13,291 nt of DNA. It comes from an uncultured Mycoplasmatota bacterium (lineage in GTDB: Bacteria; Bacillota_I; Bacilli_A; RF39; UBA660). The stretch spans positions 1 through 13,291 of the forward strand of contig USGP01000030.1 in the NCBI GenBank assembly GCA_900554315.1, given 5' to 3'. A model generated the notes under the pieces. The model was given only the letters and a program-made list of their open reading frames with translations, was not told where the DNA came from and did not search any database. Made by a program: the position numbers and the translations under genes. Positions 1-6,900 of this stretch are shown one piece after another (position 1 is the first letter of the stretch; every line of letters begins with the position of its first letter).

Positions 1-773
1 ATAAACTGTATTAAGAAATAAGCTAGGTTATTGAAAGCATAGTACCATCTTTCATACTTTCTAACTTGAGATGTGTGTCCAAATAACTTATCAATTACTT
101 TATTAATTCTATTTTCTATAATTTTAGCTATACCAAGGGACTTTATTTCTCTGATACCTGTCATGTTTTCTGTTGCTTCTTTTACATAGGCGTCACTTTC
201 TTTTTTTATTTGTTCTTGACTCTTTTTAATTCTTGGAAAGAATTTAGTAGAAATAAATCCCATAATTACTGCTAACAAAATAATTTCTACAAATAAAATC
301 CATGATACTCTAATTGCAATTACAATTACTACGATTACTACAATTGCTTTACAGATGAGCCTTACCATTTTTGATAGTAGTTCCATTACTCTATCTGGAT
401 CTGTATATAATCTATTGATAAACTCGCCTACCCCTATTTCTTCGAAAGCTATCGCTGGTAATTTATCCATCTTTTTATATAGATCTTTGCTTACATTTTT
501 CGTAAATTTTATTTCAAAATACGTATATAAGTAGTCTCTTGGTAGTTGTAAGAATGTATAAAGTAATATATAAATACTAGAATAACATATTAAATATGTA
601 GCAAACTCATTAAAGTCTTTGGCTGTTAGGGCATCTACTGCTTGTCCCCATAAATAGACTGCTAATAAAGCAGGTAAATAAGTTAAGGCTACTAAGAGTA
701 TATATAAGAATAATTTTAGTTTATCATCTTTTATATAGTTCCATAGTATTTTAAAATGTTGTAATTTTTTCAT
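1..773 (-). CDS. ABC exporter, N-terminal transmembrane domain (partial, runs off the window)
   Basis: The 257 visible residues look like the membrane domain of a type IV (MsbA/BmrA-like) ABC exporter. Hydrophobic segments lie at about 20-43, 58-78, 138-157 and 158-180, and a fifth begins near 245. The segment at 93-128 (NVSKDLYKKMDKLP, then GEFINRLYTDPDRV) has the form of the first intracellular coupling region of this family, and ESDAYVKEATENMTGIREIK (192-211) resembles the second. The ATPase domain (Walker A, LSGGQ, Walker B) should lie beyond the window edge, so substrate and half- or heterodimer state cannot be told. The ATG at 773-771 follows AAAGGAG (785-779) at 5-base spacing. No promoter is seen directly in front. 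Expression must come by read-through of the leader region and terminator at 802-964, as for the B. subtilis BmrCD multidrug exporter. Transporter class is clear; the drug-export role is inferred. Confidence 0.85.
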   Translation of the reverse strand, partial: MKKLQHFKILWNYIKDDKLKLFLYILLVALTYLPALLAVYLWGQAVDALTAKDFNEFATYLICYSSIYILLYTFLQLPRDYLYTYFEIKFTKNVSKDLYKKMDKLPAIAFEEIGVGEFINRLYTDPDRVMELLSKMVRLICKAIVVIVVIVIAIRVSWILFVEIILLAVIMGFISTKFFPRIKKSQEQIKKESDAYVKEATENMTGIREIKSLGIAKIIENRINKVIDKLFGHTSQVRKYERWYYAFNNLAYFLIQF

Positions 774-801
774 AACTTCTCCTTTCTTTACATAAATACA
801 C

Positions 802-827
802 AAAAAAACTACTGATTGCAGTAGTTT
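802..827 (-). terminator. Intrinsic terminator between leader ORF and ABC exporter (attenuator)
   Basis: On the minus strand AAACTACTG (827-819), loop CAAT and CAGTAGTTT (814-806) form a 9 bp hairpin whose 3' arm runs into seven consecutive T residues (808-802). It lies 23 bases after the leader stop codon and 16 bases before the exporter's ribosome binding site, so it blocks the exporter unless disarmed. It is also the first terminator met by transcripts of the upstream phosphodiesterase operon. The 5' arm can pair alternatively with 892-885. Confidence 0.88.
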
Positions 828-850
828 CCTTTTTTTGATTTTTTATACCG

Positions 851-937
851 TTAAAAGACGTGGAAAACACCTGGTTTTTCCACTACTACTGCTATATTAT
901 ATTTTGATTTCATTTTTTGTGTAAATAAATATCTCAT
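851..937 (-). CDS. 28-residue leader peptide upstream of the ABC exporter
   Basis: A short ORF starts with ATG at 937-935, preceded by AAAGGAG (952-946) at 8-base spacing, and ends with TAA at 853-851. The peptide begins MRYLFTQKMKSKYNIAVVV and ends EKPGVFHVF. It is basic at the start and then hydrophobic, with no obvious membrane helix. It has its own near-consensus promoter (971-999) and is followed by an intrinsic terminator, so it sits where a regulatory leader peptide is expected. Its second half is written in the very bases that form the competing RNA arms (892-885, 883-876, 867-860), so its sequence is probably constrained by RNA pairing. By analogy with bmrB of B. subtilis and other antibiotic-sensing leaders, its translation is the signal rather than its product. 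A free-standing small protein is the alternative. The ORF and its start are well supported; the regulatory role is inference. Confidence 0.75.
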   Translation of the reverse strand: MRYLFTQKMKSKYNIAVVVEKPGVFHVF

Positions 938-970
938 GTTTTCCACTCCTTTCTTTGTTTGACTGGCTTT

Positions 971-999
971 AAAATATCATAAGTTTGTTGTTTTGTCAA
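971..999 (-). promoter_or_regulatory. SigA-type promoter of the leader/exporter unit
   Basis: On the minus strand a perfect -35 box TTGACA (999-994) and a -10 box TATTTT (976-971) are separated by exactly 17 bases. The predicted start, near 964, gives a 5' leader of about 27 bases before the small ORF. The -35 box lies inside the last codons of the upstream phosphodiesterase gene (stop at 979-977). Confidence 0.8.
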
Positions 1000-2092
1000 C
1001 GATTATTAACGGAATATATACTTCATCATCAGAATATCCTGCATGTTGAGAGTATAAAACATCATCATAAGGAGCTACTAAGCTTTTGTCAGAATCTTCT
1101 GCTATTGCTATAAAATCTCCTAGTGAACTTCTAAATAAAGGATGTTCTTCTCCATCTCCAAATAATTTACTTTCTATTACCTCTTCTTTGGTATAAAGCG
1201 TAAAGTCTTGTCCAAAATATTGGTTAAATAACTTTTTAAATTTATCTTGTTTTCCATCTTTTACATGAAAAGATACCGCTCTTTGTTCTAAGGATGTTGT
1301 TGTTTTTAATAACGAAAATAAGTCTTCATAATCTTCTAAATAGACATTATTTATTTTTTTATGACCGTGGTCAGCAATTACAAATAGAATAGTATTGTCT
1401 AATTTCTTGGATAATGCTTCTATTTTGTCATTTCTTTCTTGAATTAATGCTTTGGCTTCTTTGCTATCTGGTCCTAGTCTATGCATTGTACTGTCTGGCT
1501 CTGTGTTGTAAGCATAAATATATTTTTTACCAGGTTCCTTGGTATAGTTTTTTATTTTTTCTAGCATATCATCTAGGCCTTGATAAATATCTTTTTGAAA
1601 TGGAAATAGTTCTATTCCTCTGCCTTTTTTCTCTTCTTCTATTCTTTCTGGAATTGTATGGAGTTTGTAATATTGGTCTTTGATGTTTAGAAAGTCTTGG
1701 TCTGGTACTTCTTTTCCTTTTTCGGTGTTCATGTAAATCGTGATTACTTTATCAATTGGTTCCATGTAAATATTCCATCCTAAGTAACCATGCTCTACTG
1801 GATTTAGACCTGTTTGCATAGATGATGTTGCAGCTGTTGTAGTAGCTGGGAAGACAGAAGTAATTTCTTTTACTTTGTGTTTTCTTAAGAATGCATTTTC
1901 ATCTAATGATCTATCTAGGATTCTTGATCCTAATCCATCTAGTAATATTACTACTACATTTTCTGGTTTCTTTTCTTCTAATAATTTATCTACATAAGAT
2001 AATGTATTATGTTTTGGTGTTAAGTCAAAATACTTTTCTATAGAACAAGCTAAATTTGTTATACATTCCTGATAATTATTTTTTACTTTCAT
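977..2092 (-). CDS. Cytoplasmic alkaline-phosphatase-superfamily phosphodiesterase (NPP-like)
   Basis: The 371-residue protein belongs to the type I phosphodiesterase/nucleotide pyrophosphatase branch of the alkaline phosphatase superfamily, which hydrolyses phosphodiester or phosphomonoester bonds with two metal ions. The full set of active-site residues is visible: D52 in ILLDGLG, the likely nucleophile T85 in VFPATTTAATSSMQTGL, D200 and H204 in NTEPDSTMH, D241 and H242 in IADHGH, and H350 in SQHAGY. There is no signal peptide or membrane segment, so it should act in the cytoplasm, unlike many secreted family members; the substrate is unknown. The ATG at 2092-2090 is served by AAGGAGA (2103-2097), which overlaps the stop codon of the zincin gene upstream, so the two are almost certainly co-transcribed and translationally coupled. 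No terminator follows directly; the next is at 802-827. Family assignment is strong, cellular role unknown. Confidence 0.88.
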   Translation of the reverse strand: MKVKNNYQECITNLACSIEKYFDLTPKHNTLSYVDKLLEEKKPENVVVILLDGLGSRILDRSLDENAFLRKHKVKEITSVFPATTTAATSSMQTGLNPVEHGYLGWNIYMEPIDKVITIYMNTEKGKEVPDQDFLNIKDQYYKLHTIPERIEEEKKGRGIELFPFQKDIYQGLDDMLEKIKNYTKEPGKKYIYAYNTEPDSTMHRLGPDSKEAKALIQERNDKIEALSKKLDNTILFVIADHGHKKINNVYLEDYEDLFSLLKTTTSLEQRAVSFHVKDGKQDKFKKLFNQYFGQDFTLYTKEEVIESKLFGDGEEHPLFRSSLGDFIAIAEDSDKSLVAPYDDVLYSQHAGYSDDEVYIPLIIVDKTTNL

Positions 2093-2101
2093 AGTCTCTC
2101 C

Positions 2102-3844
2102 TTATTTTTTTCTTCCTTGTGTAACTGTTGGTGTTTCTTTTTCATCTAATAAATCTGCTGCGGTTATAGTTTGTTCTAATGGCGTATCTTCATTTGGTTC
2201 GTTGTTTGGATTTGGTTGAATTGATGGTGTAGGTATTTTTTCTTTAGGGGCTATTAACAATTTGTAATAATCTTTATAGAATTTGTGTTCTATTGGATTT
2301 TTATCTTTTTGTAAAAACTCACTTCTTCTCTTTACTTCTTCTGAAGATAAAAACTCTCCATTCGGATTAGTTATATAGCCTAAAATTGGGAATTTTTCTC
2401 TTATCTGTCTTACTTGTCCTTTAGGTGTTATTTGAACAAAATATTGTACTAAATTTCCGGAACTATCTGGTTTATATGCCTTTCTCATTCGTTTTCTCTC
2501 TTGTTTAGCAGATGCTAATACAGAATTATTTTCTATATATTCTTCGTGTACTTCTGGACTATATTTTCGTAAAAAGAATCTCGTTAGTAATGTTTCTGCA
2601 CGTCGTGCATCTCTTTCTTCATTGATGTTTCTATAATTATTTGTATAATAGTCTGCTCCAAAAGAAGAATCAATCGCATACAATAAATTATCGATTGATA
2701 ATGTGTTTTTCTTCATTCTTTGTTGATGGTGTCTGCTTTCATGAAAAATTGTTTCAATATTTTTTACTAATGAAAATGGTTCTTGTCTTAGATGCATAAT
2801 ATTCATTTTTATTTCTGCTGGTTGATTTTTACTTGGGTTTTCTGGTAAATATAGGCCTTCTGTTTTTGGATTTAATAATTCAAAAGATACTTCTGGTGCT
2901 GGTAAAGCATTCTCTTTTGCTACTCTTTTTGCAAGTTGACTTAAGAATAGTTCTGAATATAAATCAGAAAAATGTTCTTCACTATTTAAAAGAGAAGTTG
3001 CTATTGAATCGAAATATTCTGGTTGATAATCTAAATTAATTAAATCTGGTACAATTGATTGAAATGCTTCATCTGGTTTTTCTAATTGAATTACTTTTTG
3101 AAAACTTTCTTGTATGATACTGTTTACTCTTTCTTCAGTTGTTTGTCCTTCGTGACGTTTACTTTCGTCTGGATAAGATTTATTTAATATTTTTGTTATA
3201 TCTTGTTCTGTTAATGGCATTAGAGGTTCTAAAGGACCAAACTTTGCTAAATAAAAGGTAGCTTTTTCATAAGTAAATCCTAATTCTGGTAATCGTTCTA
3301 AATTACCAAATGGTCTAAATTTATTTGATTCTTTTTTTAGAATAAAAACTGGTAGAAATCCATGAATTAGTTCACAAGAACAGTTGGCTAATAATGTTTT
3401 TGTTTGTTCTTCTGTTCTCATATCTTCTGGTAATGCTGCATAACGAAGCCCTGTAAACATTTTTACTCGGTCAGATGATCCTCGAAATAGAAAGGGTTTC
3501 GTTAATAAAATTTCTTTTTCTGTTATTTGATTATATAAAGAAGCTATTATTCCTGGATGTATGGATAGATTAGATATGCATATTTTTTTTAATATTTCAA
3601 TCAGAAAACTGTTTTTTGCTTCCGTATTTTCATAATCATTATAATATAATTCTTGGACATAAGAGAAAAAGTTAGGACGATGTATTACTTTATACTTTGC
3701 CTTATCATTCATGGATAGAAAGATTTTTATAGTATCGTATTTAAGATCTCTTGCTTCTAACGATCTGTTTAGATAAGAATAGAATAACTCTACTTGTTTT
3801 TCTTCTGGGATTTTACTTAAATTTTCTAAATCTTGTTTTTCCAT
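2102..3844 (-). CDS. Zincin-like protein with HExxH motif, function unknown
   Basis: I do not recognise the family of this 580-residue protein. The N-terminal 360 residues are charged and appear mainly helical. At 364-373 ETIFHESRHH contains the zinc-metalloprotease motif H368-E-S-R-H372. About 36 residues later NEERDARRAE (408-417) offers E409 or E410 as third metal ligand, a spacing usual for gluzincin-type peptidases. After 530 comes a disordered-looking Pro/Asn/Glu-rich stretch and a short polar tail ending GRKK. No signal peptide or membrane segment is seen, so it is probably cytoplasmic. I chose the ATG at 3844-3842: it has GAAGGTGA just upstream and lies 20 bases past a strong -10 box. 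The longer ORF to 3976 would read back through the promoter and terminator. It heads an operon with the phosphodiesterase, 9 bases downstream. Peptidase activity is inferred from the motif alone. Confidence 0.72.
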   Translation of the reverse strand: MEKQDLENLSKIPEEKQVELFYSYLNRSLEARDLKYDTIKIFLSMNDKAKYKVIHRPNFFSYVQELYYNDYENTEAKNSFLIEILKKICISNLSIHPGIIASLYNQITEKEILLTKPFLFRGSSDRVKMFTGLRYAALPEDMRTEEQTKTLLANCSCELIHGFLPVFILKKESNKFRPFGNLERLPELGFTYEKATFYLAKFGPLEPLMPLTEQDITKILNKSYPDESKRHEGQTTEERVNSIIQESFQKVIQLEKPDEAFQSIVPDLINLDYQPEYFDSIATSLLNSEEHFSDLYSELFLSQLAKRVAKENALPAPEVSFELLNPKTEGLYLPENPSKNQPAEIKMNIMHLRQEPFSLVKNIETIFHESRHHQQRMKKNTLSIDNLLYAIDSSFGADYYTNNYRNINEERDARRAETLLTRFFLRKYSPEVHEEYIENNSVLASAKQERKRMRKAYKPDSSGNLVQYFVQITPKGQVRQIREKFPILGYITNPNGEFLSSEEVKRRSEFLQKDKNPIEHKFYKDYYKLLIAPKEKIPTPSIQPNPNNEPNEDTPLEQTITAADLLDEKETPTVTQGRKK

Positions 3845-3863
3845 CTTGTCACCTTCTCTTATC

Positions 3864-3872
3864 ATTATAGCA
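3864..3872 (-). promoter_or_regulatory. Extended -10 promoter of the zincin/phosphodiesterase operon
   Basis: The minus strand reads TGCTATAAT (3872-3864), a perfect -10 box with the TGn extension. The -35 position (3892-3887, TGTCTT) is poor and lies in the preceding terminator stem. Transcription should begin near 3857, leaving only about 13 bases before the ATG, with the Shine-Dalgarno sequence close to the 5' end. The 17-base stretch TTTTGCTATAATGATAA recurs exactly in front of the tail-anchored protein gene. Confidence 0.75.
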
Positions 3873-3875
3873 AAA

Positions 3876-3910
3876 TCAAAAAGAAAAAGACAGTTTATTA
3901 CTGTCTTTTT
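3876..3910 (-). terminator. Terminator of the tail-anchored/HD-protein operon
   Basis: AAAAAGACAGT (3910-3900) and ACTGTCTTTTT (3894-3884) form an 11 bp stem with a five-base loop on the minus strand, followed by CTTTTTGA. The stem is U-rich on one arm and A-rich on the other, so it could act in both directions. The TAA stop of the HD-protein gene (3900-3898) overlaps the stem-loop junction. Confidence 0.82.
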
Positions 3911-6900
3911 AATGTTACGGTATCTGTTTCTACATTCTGTTTTATTGATGATTTTTGATGATGTGTTTCTTGGCATTTCTTTTTAAATTCTGTTTTATCA
4001 TAATTTGTATAGCAATCTACTAGCTTAGTGGCAGTAGAAATTAAGTCTTGAGCTGCGGTTGTTCTTAACTGGCTTCTATCTAATGTTGCAGACTCATTAT
4101 GAAATCTTACCCTATCTAGAGCATCAGCATCTTTTAGACAAGTTGCTATTTGTTTGGTTCTTTCTTTTTGGTCTTCTGAAATATGATAATCTTTACATAT
4201 TTTATCAAATGTTTTTTCATCATCTTCATATTCATGATATTCTACTGCTACCTGCATCATATGGATTTGATCTTTAGAATAACCTTGTTGTTCTAGATAT
4301 GGTTCCATTTTTTGAGCACTTCTTTTTCCATGACTACTGTCTGCTACATCGTTTTCTCGACCACAATCATGATATTTTGCACATTGCAAAAGCATATCCA
4401 TTGCTTCTTGATCTATAGCAGCTTCCTCTGTTTTTAAAGTGCTTGCTCCTATTGCTTGTGATAATACCATAACTCTTTCAATATGACCCATATTATGATT
4501 CTTAGAATCTTCTTGATATAATTCTGGTAAATTTTTAGTTGCTTCTAATAGATTACTAGAAGCTGCTGTTAAAATTGTTTTTCGTTCGTTTTCATCCGTT
4601 GGATTATCTTCTAAAGCTTTTACAATCCTTTCTAATTTTGGACTATTATCATGCCCTAATTGATTATCCACGACTTGCATTAATTTATTTTCATATTCTT
4701 CTATTGGTAAGTCAATGTCGTTACTTCTAGAAGTTGCTTCGTAAGCAATATGAAATTTTCTTTGTTCTTGGTCTAAAATATCCATTAAACGTTTGCTGGA
4801 TTTATAATAAGTTTCTATGTCTCCTGTTACAAAATAATTACTTTGGATTTCTGATATGCTTTGTTCTATGATAGCGTCTAACTTAGATGTTGGAAAGTAT
4901 TCTTCTACCCATTCTGGATTAGTCATACGTAGACCACTTCTATTGTTTTCGTGTGATACTAAAATTTGTTCTAACAAAGCAAACTTCCCATCCATATCAG
5001 AGGTTTCTTTCCATAAAGCTATTTTGTTGTCTAACTTTTCTTGTTCATGAGAGACAATTTTTTCTTTATCTAAATAAACAATAGGAATATTCATGTCTTC
5101 GGAACATTTTACGGCTTTGGCTTTAATTTCTTCTTCCATATCACTGTAGACAATTACATAGCTAGGTTGGATATTAGGGCATTCTTTTGTTTTCCTTTCT
5201 GGCCTTAACTCTACTCTTTCTAGCGTTTGTTCGTTGTGCGTGTGTCTAGTTGTATCTATGATATCTTGTGGAGTTAAAAACATCATATTATGTCCTTCTT
5301 GAAGGTTATAGCCATCATTATAAGTATGTAAATCATATGGTGATGATTGGCTGATAGCTTTTTTATCCCAGCTATCGAAGCCGAGTAATACATCTTTTAC
5401 TGCGGCCATTCCTAAATTATCATTGGCAATTAAGGAACAACAGATTCCATGATTTGCTGTCCTTAGACTTTTATTCCATGAATCAAAATAGTTATTATTT
5501 AATAATTCCATTTCTCCATAAGCTGCGGTACTATGAATTAGCATTTTAAAATCAAAACCCGGTTCATAAACAGGTACCTGTTTTGTTGTAGTAATACCAT
5601 TTTCTTCTATTCTAAAAGACATCATTTTGGGTTTATTTTCTACTAAGTTTCCATGTTCATCTACTATTTTATCCGTTATTTTATAGACGCTTTCTGACAT
5701 TTCTTCACTAAACATTTGTCTAATAGATTGATCCATATAGATATAATCGTCAAAATTTATTGCTTTTTTATTTTGATATATTTCTTGTAGTCCTTGAAGA
5801 GATGTGGTATTTAGAGCTTTTATAATTCCTAATATATAAGAAGTTTGGAGATTATATTTTTCGTTTTTAGATAAAGATTCTATACTTCCACTGTACATAG
5901 AGACAATTGCTTTTGCTTCTTCTATGTTGATACTATAATATTTATTTAAGTAAGCATTTTGGGCTTGTTTCAAGTCCTTGCTATCTAGGGCTTTTATAAA
6001 ATATGTGTCACATAAAGCCTGACGTCTTTGTTCATAGTCTTTTAAGTCATCATTTGTCACTACATCTGGTAAAATATTTAGAGTAATGTCTATTTCGTCC
6101 TTTATGGGACCTACCATTGTCATTCTTATTTTTTGATAATAGTTACTTTGATCTCTAAAACCGATATAAGCTAAGGTCTTCCAATCTTCTTTTGTTAAGG
6201 TACTTAAATCTAATTTTCCTTCATAACAAATTGTAGAAAATTTGGTTCTTTTTTTTGGGTCTTCGTAGAAGTAGGAATTATCGGCTGCAATTGTTAGTAT
6301 TTTAGGTATTAAAGATTCTATCATCATTTTATTAGCATTTCTTGTGTCATTTAATGTTTGTAATATATGTTCGAACATGAAGGACTCTGAGTTTCTAAAA
6401 CCATTATAAGCCATAGAAACAGAAGTTCCCAGATAATGATATTTACTTATTTTTTCTATTAAATCAAAGCCTAAATCTAGTATTTTATCATCTAATAAAT
6501 CCATACATAAAGTTTTAGCTATATTAGGATTTTTTTGATATAGAAGTTTTACATATTCATATTTATCATACTTAAACGGACCTTTTTTAGAGCCCTCTGG
6601 GTTGTATTCTGGATGGTACTCATTTATTAATCTATAAAACAAACTTTTATCAAATAATACTTTTGTTGCCATGTCTATAGATACTTGGGAATCTGATAAG
6701 AATTTTTCTATGGTAACGGAAGATAATCCTTCTATTATTCTTTTATCTGTTAGAATTGCTAGTTTTTCTTCTGGAGTAAGAGCATTATCGTAACTATGAT
6801 TTTCTGCAATTAAATTAGTATTATTATGAAAAGTTGCTGGATTATAAATTGCGGTTGCGATTCTTTGGTCTTGAAATAAAATTTTTCGTTCTTCTTCAGT

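Larger units (their letters stand above)
802..964 (-). promoter_or_regulatory. Putative ribosome-mediated transcription attenuator
   Basis: Three pairings compete within one leader RNA. The antiterminator is GCAGUAGU (892-885) with ACUACUGC (825-818), 8 bp, which consumes the terminator's 5' arm. Nested inside it, GUGGAAAA (883-876) can pair with UUUUCCAC (867-860) across an 8-base loop. The same UUUUCCAC, extended to GUUUUCCAC (868-860), can pair with GUGGAAAAC (946-938) lying between the Shine-Dalgarno sequence and the AUG. That long-range helix spans 892-885 and is incompatible with the antiterminator. A ribosome stalled early in the leader would free 892-860 for the antiterminator and allow read-through; full translation or no translation would favour termination. 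The 5' end at about 964 is estimated from the -10 box. The pairings are seen; the mechanism is inferred. Confidence 0.68.

Noticed and set aside
290..350. Repetitive ATTAC/AATTGC stretch, considered as a DNA repeat or regulatory tract
   Set aside because: It is the coding sequence of a Val/Ile-rich transmembrane helix of the ABC exporter and needs no further explanation.
1414..1683. Plus-strand ORF of 89 codons rich in Leu/Phe/Tyr
   Set aside because: It is antisense to the conserved phosphodiesterase gene, has no good ribosome binding site, and its hydrophobic composition is what A/G-rich minus-strand codons give in reverse. The other plus-strand ORFs (for example 4059-4277, 9981-10220 and 10458-10670) are rejected for the same reasons; 9981-10220 runs across the SAM-I riboswitch.
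977..2092. PglZ-type phosphatase of a BREX defence system
   Set aside because: Both belong to the alkaline phosphatase superfamily, but this 371-residue protein has the NPP-type motif set, is coupled to the zincin gene, and is far from the helicase with no methylase or other BREX gene in view.
3845..3976. Longer N-terminus for the zincin protein (44 extra codons)
   Set aside because: It would run backwards through the -10 box, the terminator and the 3' end of the HD-protein gene. The ATG at 3844 has a proper ribosome binding site just downstream of the promoter.
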